A stretch of DNA of 64,000 bases. Origin: Cristatella mucedo. Its lineage: Eukaryota > Bryozoa > Phylactolaemata > Cristatellidae. A program made the position numbers and the translations under genes. The stretch spans positions 290,001 through 354,000 of the forward strand of contig WPIO01000106.1 of NCBI GenBank assembly GCA_009760855.2, written 5' to 3'. A model generated the notes under the pieces. That model was given only the letters and a program-made list of their open reading frames with translations. It ran no database searches and had not been told where the DNA came from. This document shows, one piece after another, positions 40,233 through 51,194 of this stretch (its first letter is position 1; the number at the start of each line of letters is the position of its first letter).

Positions 40233-40984
40233 GAATATAGCAACGATTTAATACATATTCCCTTTCATATAAAGTCATATCGCTATCTACGAATAAGGTT
40301 TTAAAGCCAACCCAATCCATGCCCGGGCATGGGCACTCACTAGCTACACGGTGCTTTGTATGATGGCCACATCTAAGCCGCTACGGCAAGCTGGCACTTA
40401 CAGACAGGTTTACTGTAAGTCAGCTGCCGGAATTTCTCGAAAAGGTCAGAGCCATCTGTCCATGCTGCCTGCCTCTGGTGGCTTGGGGACGTGGCTGTGA
40501 TACTTAGCTCCCGCCTCGCAGCATAGCTGCAGCAGCAGCAGCTCTGCTGAAAGATGTCACCGACAGATGTCGCTCTGTGGATTGGCTTGCGAAGCTGCCC
40601 GAACCTGAAGGGATATGGCATGAATCCAATCTGCAGCTTTTAGCATGCCCACGCACGTGTGGGTTCACGCCTGGCCATCTTTTATGTGCCACTTTGTGGC
40701 CTGCTTACCTGTTCTAGGCGTCTTTACGAACCCGGATACTCGTCAATCTGTTCATTCCAGTGCATCAGGCAGAGAACGCTATGGTGCCGATGTGCAGGTT
40801 GCTAGGCAATCAAGGTGAGCTACTGCTTCTGGCTGTCTGCAATACAAGTTGCTTGCCTGCAATACGTGTTGCACTGATGGCAGTAATGGCCCCAGCAGCT
40901 ACAGAGGCCGGGATTGCTGCAGCAGCAGCAGCACCAGCAGTACTAGAAGCAACATGGTCTTCGACCTTGTCCGATCGTGCTCAG

Positions 40985-41055
40985 GCTGCGGTTGAAGGCC
41001 GAGCTGTCGGCCCCACCGAGGGTACGGCAAACAGCAGCTCGCGGGGCCATCGCAG
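40985..41055 (+). CDS. Possible small exon upstream of 41163
   Basis: Bounded by a cag acceptor and CAG/gtagcc donor. The frame AAVEGRAVGPTEGTANSSSR ends in phase 2, which is what the next exon needs across a 107-bp intron. There is little else to support it. Confidence 0.25.
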
Positions 41056-41162
41056 GTAGCCGGGCATCGAGCTCGCGAGAGATGGATGCACCACCGCGAA
41101 GCACGTGCCCCGTGGCCGCCACCATTCAGCAGACCGAGTCGCCCCTGCCTCTCTCTTCGTAG

Positions 41163-41355
41163 CAAAGGCTTCGGCAGCAATGCACAAGTGGAAGAGCAGC
41201 AGGGGCAGCGAGACGTCGACGACGAGGCGAAGCCGGAAGTGACGCATCTGCACGATGAGGCGGCCGAAGCAGCTCTGCAGAGGCGGCTGCAGCTGGGTGG
41301 CTCGGCGGCGAGGGTTGACGAGCTGAGCGAGGCCTCGCTGCGACTCGAGCGAGAG
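41163..41355 (+). CDS. Candidate coiled-coil exon
   Basis: Acceptor ctctcttcgtag, donor GAG/gtaagc. It enters in phase 2 and leaves in phase 0. The 64-codon peptide runs KGFGSNAQVEEQQGQRDVDD, then HDEAAEAALQRRLQL, then RVDELSEASLRLERE, acidic and heptad-like. I do not recognise the protein. It could belong to an unidentified gene or, speculatively, lie upstream of the repeat-array gene, whose large exon starts in phase 0. Confidence 0.42.
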
Positions 41356-41778
41356 GTAAGCGAACTGTCTGGGCAGGTCTGTCTGTCAGCTGTCTGCGTT
41401 GTCTGGGCAGCAGGTGGCTGGGCATGTCTGGGCACGAGCAGCCACCGCCGGCCTCCATTCTTTTTAGCTTTCAAAGCCCGAATCGCTCTCCCGTATCCTT
41501 GTCTGGGTAGGGAAGGGACTGAGGCGGCTGTATCGAACCGCGAGGCGGAGCCGCGAACGACGGGATTTCATCGAGAAGCAGAGACAAAAGTTTATTCGAG
41601 TTTACGCTGCAGATCGGCAGATCAACTTTGGCATAAACACCAGCAAAAGGTGTGGGGTGCTGAAATGGGTACTTCCATTTGCTTCCAACGCTTTTGAATG
41701 ACGTCCGAGTACATTACTACAGTGCCGAAAAGATTTCGTTTGTCGCGTGGCTATACTGTGAAAGCTGCGGCGAAGCCT

Positions 41779-41882
41779 GTTGGTCTATGCTGATTGGTCT
41801 ATGTTGATTGGTCTATGCTGATTGGTCTATGTTGATTGGTCTATGCTGATTGGTCTATGTTGATTGGTCTATGCTGATTGGT
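41779..41882. repeat. 14-bp minisatellite (tgattggtctatgc/t)
   Basis: About seven copies in which the last base alternates strictly c, t, c, t, giving a 28-bp higher-order unit. Each copy carries an attgg (inverted CCAAT) box. Confidence 0.92.
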
Positions 41883-41990
41883 CCGATGCTGAGCGTCAGT
41901 ACGATCTAGGCTGGCACCAGCCGCCCTTGTGCATTCGAGACGTTCCCGAAACGGGCGAATTTAGGCGACCGGGAAGGGATAATGCAAAGC

Positions 41991-42022
41991 ACTCAGAGGC
42001 CTCGAGTCGAAGGCCTCTGAGT
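41991..42022. repeat. Perfect hairpin, 12-bp arms
   Basis: actcagaggcct pairs with aggcctctgagt around an 8-base loop cgagtcga. Confidence 0.85.
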
Positions 42023-43173
42023 ACAGAGAGCCTCGTTCCCGTTCCCCGACCTTTTAAACGAAGTAGTGATGACGTAACGAAGTAGTGATGGCGTAATACG
42101 CGGCAGCATTTCGAGAGACACTGTCTCTTCGTGCGCGCCCCGAATTACGAAGCTGGCGAATGAACGCGTGAATAAGTACAAGCTGCTGCTCTCTATGCTG
42201 CGGTATCGTCCGGCCGTGGACCCACTTCGGCGGCTCCGCAGTCGCAGAATCTCGGAGCAAGGATTGGCGAAGAAGAGCCGAGCCAGAGGTAGAGAAATGG
42301 CATAGAAGCAGTGAAAATCTACCGAACGCCGTCCCCAGGAGCCTCCGATGACAGTCGCACTTTAAGAGCCTTACCGATCCTGCCATGTGACGCAGCAAAC
42401 CTCTCCTGGCCTATCCGCGAAGGACGAGCTTACTCACGAGGAGCGACGTACGAGTCTCTGAGGCATCTTTGCAGTACGAAATTGGAAACGGTAGATTGTC
42501 CGCTGTTTGAAAAGAGGTGAGCGTTGATATTTTCACTTATAAGATCCGGATTGCCTGTGACACTTGGAAACTTTGAGTTGACAGCAGCGGTCGAAAATAG
42601 TTGTGCACGCGTGAAATGCTGCTTCTCTCTTGTCATTCACATTCGCTTGCATTGTATTATATTGCCATTCAGCATTCAGTATTAGGGCTTCCAACTGCAT
42701 GACCGGCATGCAGCAGCCATGTAGCTCCCACCGATAATTTTTCCACTCGCTGCTATCGGGACTTCGCGGTAACGTGCAGTCCTTGTTTGGTCAATGATTT
42801 CTGAATTCAACTACTGTGACCCCGGTGAAGAATACTTTGCTCGACCCCTTCAGTGTCAGGCTAGCCGCGTCTTGCCGAGCCAAGAGTCATAACATCACGC
42901 GTACGAATGCTGCACTGTCAAGTATTTTTGACAACGACACCGCTATTCAATAAACCATGTAGTACACTGCAAGCACCGTCAGCACCATGCATCGAACGCT
43001 GCTCTAAGCAGCGAGCGATGTAGGCGGCAGTAGTACGCATCCGTACGACCACCAAACTATGCCAGACGTAGCTAGCACTCCTGGGCCGGAGTCCTCGTCG
43101 TCCGTCACAGCTGCTCTCATTGCAAGCAGCCAAGCGCAGCCAGTGTGCAGTTCGCAGCCACGCTGAGCAGCCC

Positions 43174-43276
43174 CGGGTTAAAGATTGAGGTCACTGGGCT
43201 CGAGCCCTGCAGCGTTTGTAAAGCGTCCGGATAGAGATTAAGTTCTCTTAGGGCCCATTACAAATGAATTGTGTAT
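43174..43276 (+). mobile_element. SINE family 2, 5'-truncated copy
   Basis: B box gggctcgagccctg followed by gatagagattaagttctctt and cattacaaatgaatt. The tRNA-like head is almost absent. Confidence 0.7.
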
Positions 43277-43559
43277 TTTTCTACGATATGTGTGCATGCG
43301 CTCAACATGTGTTGCGGGCATGAGTCCGGTTTACCCTCTCACCCGGTACCGTTACGCGGGAAAGCGAGCTGTGCTGCCAGTGCTGCAAGTGCGCGTGCGG
43401 CTCGTTGCTTCAGCTGCCACGCGACGGCAACTTCAGCAGCTGCCCCAAAGTATAGAGGCCAAGGCCGTCCCGCCAAGCTTGCAAGGTCGATGCATCAATT
43501 CATCGCAGCTGCAAGCTGCGACTGCTTCGAAATGGCTTGCTCTGCTTGTCACCTTGTAA

Positions 43560-43700
43560 CCGTGCTATTCTTGTCGTTTATTGAGCATGCCATCACTAGC
43601 CATTCGATCGTGCTTCCTTTGCAGCAAATGTAAAGTGCCTAGAAAGAGATTGAGTTCTCCGAGGGTGCTACATCGAGTGTATTATTATTATTATTTTTAT
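43560..43700 (+). mobile_element. LINE family B 3' tail
   Basis: catcactagccattcgatcg, gcctagaaagagattgagtt and a terminal ATT run repeat the 3' end seen at 14700-14826 and 20830-20955. Confidence 0.75.
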
Positions 43701-43984
43701 TGTTATTCTTGCTTTACTTCGCCGTTGCGGAAGAGAAACGATGGCTCCTATGGCTCAGCTGCAGTTGGCAATGGACCTCTTTCCCCCCTTCTACCTCACA
43801 TCGCTGGAAAAAAAACCCTCGACCGTTCGACACCGTCAGCCCGCCTGCGACCCTAAGACCCGTACGACTTACGCCCCGCGACCGGAAATGATTTCGTCCA
43901 GACGTTTACTGTGCTTCACTAGACTTGTCTCCAGTCGTGCACGCCTGCCCAGGGTTGAACTGGTTCGGAACAGTGGTAGGTAGG

Positions 43985-44265
43985 TCTCTCTCTCTCTCTC
44001 TCTCTCTCTTCCTCCCTCTCTGTCTCTGTCGATCTATCTCTTGTCTGTCTGTCTGCCTGCCTGCCAGGTTGTCTTGCTGTCTGCCTGCGTCTCTCTTTCT
44101 GTCTCTCTGTCTCTCTCTGTCTCTCCCTCTGTCTCCCTCTGTCTCTGTCTCTCTCTCTCTCCGTGTCTCTCTCTCTCCATGTCTCCCTCTGTCTCTCTAT
44201 TTCTCCCTGTTTCTTTCTTGGTGTCTCCCTCTGTGTCTCTCTCTGTGTCTGTCTGTCTCTCTTTC

Positions 44266-44330
<65 letters not shown>

Positions 44331-44353
44331 CCCTCTCTGTGTCTCTGTTTTTA

Positions 44354-44452
<99 letters not shown>

Positions 44453-44455
44453 ATC

Positions 44456-44545
<90 letters not shown>
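43985..44545. repeat. CT-rich tract ending in TATATA
   Basis: About 0.5 kb of CT with CTGT, CTCC and CTAT variants, then about 22 TA units (44502-44542). Confidence 0.93.
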
Positions 44546-45016
44546 ACTCTCTTCTTCTGCTCTCGCTCTCTCCCCAAGCCTAAACGCCAGACCATTTATT
44601 TAGCACGAACGGCGGCACGCGAAGCGAGCGAAGTGTGGCGGTTCGAGGCGCGGGGGCTCGTTAAAAAGGCTAGCATCGCCGGTGGCTATGTATACCAAAC
44701 GCTCCGAGCCGGTATTTACGAAAAACGAGTGCGGGGTAGCGGTGGCCAAAAGGCACCAAAGGATATTTCGGTCGTCTCTCGCCGGGCGGCCGCTTCTGCT
44801 TCTACGTCAGAGCCGGCGGTGCATTCGTCTCAGCTGGGCGTGCTTCGGCTCGGTAAATGGCATCGTCTGCGGCCGGTCGCGGACGCTTGCGGCCAATTTA
44901 GGAATTGCCGGCTTCTAATTAGAACGATCCGCGAGTGTCCGATAGTCGCTCGCGCAACAAAGAGGTGCAAACAAGAGGCGAAGGCTTCAGTCGCCGTGAG
45001 GGGAGCGAAGAGATTT

Positions 45017-45116
45017 CGTCCGCTAGGCGGCGCTCCCTCACCGTCCGCTAGGCGGCGCTCACTCACTGTCCGCTAGACGGCGCTCACTCACCGTCCGCTA
45101 GACGTCGCTCGCTCGA
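45017..45116. repeat. 25-bp minisatellite x4
   Basis: Four copies of cgtccgctaggcggcgctc plus ctcac. Each has a short internal hairpin (ccgctaggcgg in the first two copies). Confidence 0.9.
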
Positions 45117-45214
45117 CGTTCTCAGCCATCAACGCCGTTTACGCTGATGGCCTGGAACGAAACAAAACATCTCGTGTACGGTCGAGCTGTACGGTAAAAA
45201 AATACGGCGACCTC

Positions 45215-45495
45215 GACCCTGCGACGCGTGCTGCCAACGTCGTTAGCGTGGCAAGGTTGGAATGCGAAACGAGGACGTAGTAAGTAATGGGTGCGACGTC
45301 CGAGCGTCTGTTTACAGATGTAAACGCTTGGCCATCTAGGACCAAAAAGCTGTCCTTGTTGCTGCATAGGATGTCATTCGCTACACGGACGAGAGCCGCT
45401 TCAGCGGAGTGGCGTCTCTTGAATCGCGACTGAAATGTGTCTAGCATGCACGTGTGCACGACTACAATGCCCATGCGCAGGGCTACTATTGACTC
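45215..45495 (-). mobile_element. LINE family A fragment, inverted
   Basis: The minus strand reads MGIVVVHTCMLDTFQSRFKR then HSAEAALVRVANDILCSN. This is nearly the same as 46220-46360 on the plus strand, so the two copies face each other. Confidence 0.8.
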
Positions 45496-45773
45496 CGTTG
45501 TGTGCTGTACTCAGCAGCGATGCTCCGAATCGATGACCGGACGTGCCCCAAAGCAGCCGATAGTCCGCGAGCCCGCTTACGGGCGAGCTATCTGTTCACA
45601 TTAGGCAGGCATAAGAGCATGACATTAACTCATTTAGCTAATTGCCAGCGGCCGCCACCGCCGCCGCGCGGCCGTTATTATTTCGCCGCCTGCAGAAAGA
45701 GGTGCCTCTAGACGTGGACTGTCGCACAAAGGAGCCTGCCTCTGAGCTGTGAATGGCGAGTGGGGTCCAGGTA

Positions 45774-45899
45774 ATAATAATAATATAATTCATTTGTATA
45801 GCGCCCCAGCATAACTTGATATCTGTTCAGGCGCTTCGAATACGCCACGGCGCTCGAACGCGCGACCTCGGCCAGACCTCGGTCGGGGTGAGCACACGA
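45774..45899 (-). mobile_element. SINE family 2 copy with 8-bp target-site duplication
   Basis: Inverted copy with ATAATA tail, tatagcgccccagcataac, a degraded B box and a truncated head. The sequence tccaggta occurs directly on both sides (45766-45773 and 45900-45907), a likely target-site duplication. Confidence 0.75.
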
Positions 45900-46209
45900 T
45901 CCAGGTACACAGGCTCAGTCACACCTGGAAAGGCGAGCCGGCTCCGGGCACACACATCCAGGCACGCAGGTACTCGACATCCAGACACGCAGGTTTACTC
46001 GAGACTGGAAGCGTGAGGAGTCTCTTCTAGAGGCGAAGCGACCGTCTCCTTACACGAATAACCTCGACACATCGCGATGGGAAGCCGTTCATCCCCAGAC
46101 GATCACGTGTTCACAAACTCGCCGCTTACGGAAGGATCGGCTGAGCCGTGTGCCAGCGAGCAGTCAAACGGAGGCATTTCGTTCTTTTTTTAAATAAAGA
46201 AGCCGCATC

Positions 46210-47345
46210 GCACCCGGTGGAGTCAATAGTAGCCCTGCGCATGGGCATTGTAGTCGTGCACACGCGCATGCTAGACACATTTCAGTCGCGATTCAAGAGA
46301 CGCCACTCCACTGAAGCGGCTCTCGTCCGCCTGGCGAATGATATCCTATGCAGCAACGATGACGGAATGATATCAATGCTCTAGCGCTGCTTTATCTGTC
46401 AGCTGAGATTGACTCTATTGATGACGATATCCTACTTGAGTAATTGGGAACAACGATCGGTCTTGCAGACAAGGCAGTGGCGAGGTTCACATCGTACTTG
46501 TCCAATCATGCTCAATCGTGTCGTTTGGGGGTCAGGTCTCATCTATCAAGACCAGTCACCTGTGAAGTCCTACAAGGGTCCCTTCTGGGTCTTTGCTGTT
46601 CTTCATTTATACTCAACCTCTCCGGAAAAAGTTATTCGGGACCATCGAATCACCCATCACTTTTATGCTGAGGATACTCAGCTGTATTTGTCGCTTAAAC
46701 CGTCGGAAACTGCTAAAGTGGCTGATAAACCTAATGCCTGCCTTGCAGACATTCGATCCTAGAGGTCCGACAATTTTCTTAAACTTAACTACGATAAAAC
46801 GGAACTGCTACTCATAGGATACCCCGAGTGTGGCTTGCAAAAAATTTAACTAGCTCACGGTTTCTGTCTCGGGTAGATTATTGCAATTCCATTCTGGCTG
46901 GACTACCGAAAAAGCCACTAGGTCAATGCAGCTGATAATAGATATGGCTTCAAGGCTAGTTTACGAATCTCAGAGGCCCGTCCATGAGTTCCCTTTGGTG
47001 AATTATCTTAGAAGGCTTCAGGTTGATGAACGGATACAGAGTAAAATTCTTACGCTGACCCACATGACCCACCGCGGCTTGACTCCTTCATAGCTAGATG
47101 AACTGCTGCACTAGTTTCAGCCTCCTCGTGCCACCCGGTTCTCTATGGACAATAAATTAATTCTGTTCCTTCGCTTAAAGGCCGTTGGTGACAGAAGCTT
47201 TTGCTCAGCAGGCCCTAGATTGTGGAACTCGGTTTCAAAATTCTTTCGCAAAGACATCTACTTTCCTGCTGTCGACTGTCAAACATTATTTCCAACCGTC
47301 CTGAGCTACTACTTCCATGCTGCTAACTACCTCAACTGCCCTCCT
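46210..47345 (+). mobile_element. Non-LTR retrotransposon (LINE family A), decayed
   Basis: Broken reverse transcriptase pieces: FQSRFKRRHSTEAALVRLAN near 46280, and ARFTSYLSNHAQSCRLGVRS near 46480. HHFYAEDTQLYLSLKPSET follows near 46660, with YAED in place of YADD. It ends with FCSAGPRLWNSVSKFF near 47205 and LSYYFHAANYLN near 47310. The catalytic change and the frameshifts show it is dead. Its 3' part matches 16330-16570. Confidence 0.82.
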
Positions 47346-47920
47346 GACTCAGCTATGCTTCTCACTTTCCCTTTATTGTGCGAGAATAAGTCAGTTGGCT
47401 ACCGAATGAGTACCGGAAGCCGCTTAGTCTGTGAGTGGGCTATAGAAAACTCTCCTACGTAACACCCTCACTTAGTCTTTGTGGAGTCGCAGCCGGTGAT
47501 ACATGTTAGTGGTTTAGTTGGAGGACTTAGCATTGGAAAACAGAATGAATCACATTTTCCACCTCGTCAACAGATGTTCTCGTGAGATTTCCCTTACTAA
47601 CTAATGATCTTGGCATCGATGCGTGGTGCGGCAGAGGCTCGCTGGCCAGGCAGAGAGCCGAGGCTAGCTGCTGCTGCAGTCGCTCGCCACTAGCTGTGCG
47701 ATGCGAGCTTCGGTAGTCTGTTGCGATTTCAGTCTGCCCAGTCATACAAGACCCTTCAAGTATTACAACTAAATCGACTTGAGCCAACTGAACACAGCTC
47801 ACCGAGCGAATATAGAGACCTGCTATTGCCAGAATGGGGCGATGGATCGCACCGTAGCTCACTATTCGATCAGAAGGCCACCTCCCCTCCCCCGGCATTC
47901 GGGCCCTTGAGATTGAATAG

Positions 47921-48010
47921 TACTAATAATAAAAATAACAATAGATTTTATAAAGCGCCCTCAGAGAACTCAATCTCTTCTAGGCGCTTACATTTTCAGC
48001 AAAGTAGTGA
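47921..48010 (-). mobile_element. LINE family B 3' tail, inverted
   Basis: ctaataataaaaataacaat, gcgccctcagagaactcaat and ctcttctaggcgcttacatt are the reversed LINE B tail. The ATT microsatellite lies on the left. Confidence 0.7.
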
Positions 48011-48129
48011 GCTGGATGCAGTTCCTTTCTCGGTGTCAATGCCAAGGTCACGCCCAGGCCCAAATCAGCTGTACGCTGCGTCGTTTTCTCCCCGTCTCAC
48101 ATTGAGGGTGTCCCACCAGTAAGATTTAC

Positions 48130-48196
48130 GTTGTAATATGTGAAGCTCCTGCATATAGATTAAGTTATCTTTGGATGCTATACAAATAAACAAGTA

Positions 48197-48200
<4 letters not shown>
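48130..48200 (+). mobile_element. SINE/LINE 3' tail fragment
   Basis: atagattaagttatctttgg and gctatacaaataaaca match the shared 3' end of SINE family 2 and LINE family B. It runs directly into a TA microsatellite. Confidence 0.55.
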
Positions 48201-48257
<57 letters not shown>

Positions 48258-48258
48258 T
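48201..48258. repeat. TA microsatellite
   Basis: About 25 TA units directly after a SINE/LINE tail, probably grown from its AT-rich end. Confidence 0.92.
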
Positions 48259-49599
48259 TTATGTATATATCGTTATTGAGGGGTTCTCTCAATGTTTCTG
48301 CGATTTTCTTCTCGCGTTCAAAAAAGCTGAATCATATCCTTTGGACTCCTTCGTGCGGCAAGAATAGGGTGGATCATTTCGTGCATATTAGGGAAAGTGT
48401 TTATGACCGGCCATTGTTTGTTGAAATGTCGTGTGACAAGTAGCTTTCACTTTATAAAAATAGTAACCTACATCTCTAGAGGCGCCTAGTTAGCCTTTAC
48501 TTCCTAGCTAAGATGCCGAGTAGTTAGCTACAACAGTCTCCAAAATCCGTATCTATCTCGTTATCTTTCCGGTAAATCTCGAATAAGGTTGTAGAAAATA
48601 GTCTACGTAACTGCTGGCTACCATCTCAATAATGGTCTAGCTTTTTTTTCGTTATGCGCGTTCAAACCTCGGTCGCATTTCAAGCAGTCCACACGAGCTC
48701 TCACAGCCGTAAGATTTGCGACGTCGCCCACCGGAGGAATACAAGGGGCCAATTGCTTAGTTGTCTTAGCGTTGTAATTGAGACCACAACATGGCTGCCT
48801 GTCGCTACTGCACAGAGATAATAACTCTAGGTCTCCTTACCCGACGCGTCTACGCCATCGTCCGCTGCCGCGTTATAAACCCAGGCGGGAATTCCTCGCG
48901 TGCAGCCGCGTGCTACCTTTTAGTGGCTGTCGCCCATGGCGATGGCACGACGTTGTGCAGCCGTCGTAACGTCGCATCGTAGCGTCGTCGGCTCGAAGCT
49001 TCTTTCTCCCGTTTTCTTGCTATCGCCGAAGTCAACCGGCCGCCCGCCCGCCAGCCGCCCCAGAAGTCCGGCCCATTGTCGAGAAGGCGACGGCAGCGGC
49101 CGCCGCCGCCGTCGCCTGGGGCAGCGGCGGACGGTCTTAGCAGTCGGATATCGTAGCGGCCGCGTCGTCCACCTTTCGGGCTGCCGAATTCGTCCGGTCG
49201 GCGGAGCTCGGCCGCTACTACTTACGTCAAAAAGTCACTGGAAGAGAGGCGGGCGGGGGGGGGGACACTAGCGCCGCCGGAGGTCGCTGCGGGGCCGCGT
49301 GCGTCGCCGAGCTCGCTTGCCGTTCGGCTGGCGTCTGCTGGTGCTAGACGTTCCGGAGCAGGGCAGAGGTTGCAACATCGTATCCCGCACGAGGCGAAAT
49401 TTTTTTTCCGGCGTCAAGTCCCGCGGCCTCCGGGCGCTCTTCATTCTGAAATGACTCATTGGCAGCGGCAGGTCAAACGCAGCCCTTGAACAGATCGCAT
49501 CTGCGATCATGGGCAAGTAAAAAAGAGGTAAACTGGGCTACAGCCGGCCCGCAGTCACACGAACACACGCACACGGCACAGCCGTATATACCGAATGAG

Positions 49600-49712
49600 T
49601 AGCTAACCATAATATGCTTGCTGCGACCATTTGATCATGCTTCCTTCGAGGCATACGTAAAGTGCCTAGAAAGAGATTCCGAGTTCTCTGAGGGTACTAT
49701 GCAAATATGTTA
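49600..49712 (+). mobile_element. LINE family B 3' tail
   Basis: gcgaccatttgatcatgctt, gtgcctagaaagagattccg and agttctctgagggtactatg match the other LINE B tails, with a 2-base insertion in the conserved gagattgagttctc motif. Confidence 0.7.
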
Positions 49713-49931
49713 TCGTTTTTATTAACCCATTCCATTGCCCCGAGATGTAAATACGTGTGATTACGTGCACATGCATACATAGCTCAGCATTGCAACGCGA
49801 CAATCCATGCAGAATTGAGTCAGCAGCACTTTGATTCGAACCTCAAACGTAAGGCCCCCAGGTGCCTCTCGGGCCGCCTTGAAGGATCAGATTCGATACT
49901 CTACGGCTTCCCCTGGAGACGCCCAATACGT

Positions 49932-49964
49932 CGTTCTGAAGGCGGGCTTTCCGACTTCAGAACG
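49932..49964. repeat. Hairpin, 10-bp arms
   Basis: cgttctgaag (49932-49941) pairs with cttcagaacg (49955-49964). Confidence 0.75.
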
Positions 49965-50082
49965 CCATCAGCCAGCCGACCGACGAGCCATCGCCAAGAT
50001 CGCTCGTCGGGCGGTCAGTGACGTCGAGGCCGCGCGACTGGCTCGGAGGGAGAATGAGTTGATGGCTGCCTGCGGCGGCTGA

Positions 50083-50226
50083 GGGAGGGAGGGAGGGTGG
50101 GAGGGAAGGAGGGAGGGTGGGAGGGAAGGAGGGAGGGAGGGAGGGAGGGGGGGAGGGAGGGAGGGAAGGAGGGAGGGAGGGAGGGAGGGAGGGAGGGAGG
50201 GAGGGTGGGAGGGAGGGTGGGAGGGA
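50083..50226. repeat. GGGA microsatellite
   Basis: About 35 GGGA units with GGGT and AAGG variants; likely to form G-quadruplexes. Confidence 0.93.
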
Positions 50227-50807
50227 GCGCGGTGCAAGCGGGATTCGATACCCGGACTGGAAAGAAAAAGGAAGGAATCGTGCTTCGCTATTACATGGCG
50301 CGAAATAATGAAGGACGATTGCAGAACAACAGTTCAAGGACTCTCTATGAAATGCATAGCAATACTTACCCGATCGAAATCATAAATAAACAAGAGCACT
50401 GATTCTACAAGCAGAGCTGTACTCACGTTTAAAATTTCACGTTGGTTCCTCAAATATTAGCCGAGCTAAGGAATTCACCAGATACAAACCTACACTGCAA
50501 CGAAGTTATTTAAAAGAGTTCCAAACAGGAACCTCAACAAGCTTGACACGTGTACCTTGATCAAGTTCAAGTTCACATTCAAAACCAAGTTCAATTTTTT
50601 ATTTTTAAATATCTTGCCTCCGGTTTACTTCCTATTTAGGCATGGTTTACCTAATCATATTTTTTGATGCTTTCCTTTACGTGGAAATAGTCAAAACTTC
50701 ATATACTTGCAGTCATGTCATTTTTAACATATTTGGCTCTTGAAAGGAACCATACAAATGTATCGATTGCTGCACCAATCTTCTATGTATTTTCTCGACA
50801 TTTATCC

Positions 50808-51074
50808 TCACGTCACGTGAGCAGGTGTTTTCTCTGCCAATTCTACGACTATTGCCTCATAATCGGCTGACGTCAAAGCGGGTTAGAAATGAGGCGGCTG
50901 GACCGACTAGGCTCACGTGGTCGCTACTTGTGTCACTCCATTCATGGCTCAGGGAAGCGGGCTGTGCTTGTCGCTAGTCTAGTAGGTCGGGCGCTGGCCT
51001 AGGGCTCTGCTGACGTCACGCCCCACTACTCGTGGGAGCCTGTGGAGCACTGCACGCGGCGTTGAGGCGATAGG
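50808..51074 (+). promoter_or_regulatory. CRE/E-box cluster and possible leader exon
   Basis: Full palindromic TGACGTCA sites lie at 50868-50875 and 51011-51018, and CACGTG E-boxes at 50814-50819 and 50914-50919. A strong donor AGG/gtaagt follows 51074, and an acceptor 120 bp later opens the repeat-array exon. Such a cluster in 270 bp suggests a promoter and a non-coding first exon. The leader cannot be coding in phase 0, because TGA precedes the donor in that frame. Confidence 0.45.
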
Positions 51075-51194
51075 GTAAGTTAGAAGAAGACGAAGGGTAA
51101 CTCACGTAGGTGTCATGAAATGTGCAAGAGCGTGTAAATGTAGGGGCTCTTCGCGAAAAAGAAGAGCCTTTATCTCTCACTTTCACTTTTCTAG

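Larger units (their letters stand above)
33873..40984. other. Repeat-rich GC-rich stretch, no supported gene
   Basis: Contains the hAT end, an inverted LINE tail, SINE family 2, a hairpin and several satellites. Remaining open frames are arginine/serine/proline-rich as expected for random GC-rich DNA. Confidence 0.5.
47346..50807. other. Intergenic stretch with SINE/LINE tails
   Basis: Apart from the listed fragments and satellites I see no exon. 48.9-49.4 kb is GC-rich with CG clusters. Confidence 0.5.

Noticed and set aside
50236-50262. tRNA-like B box near gggattcgatacccggac
   Set aside because: An isolated motif without A box or paired stems; perhaps a SINE remnant, too little to call.
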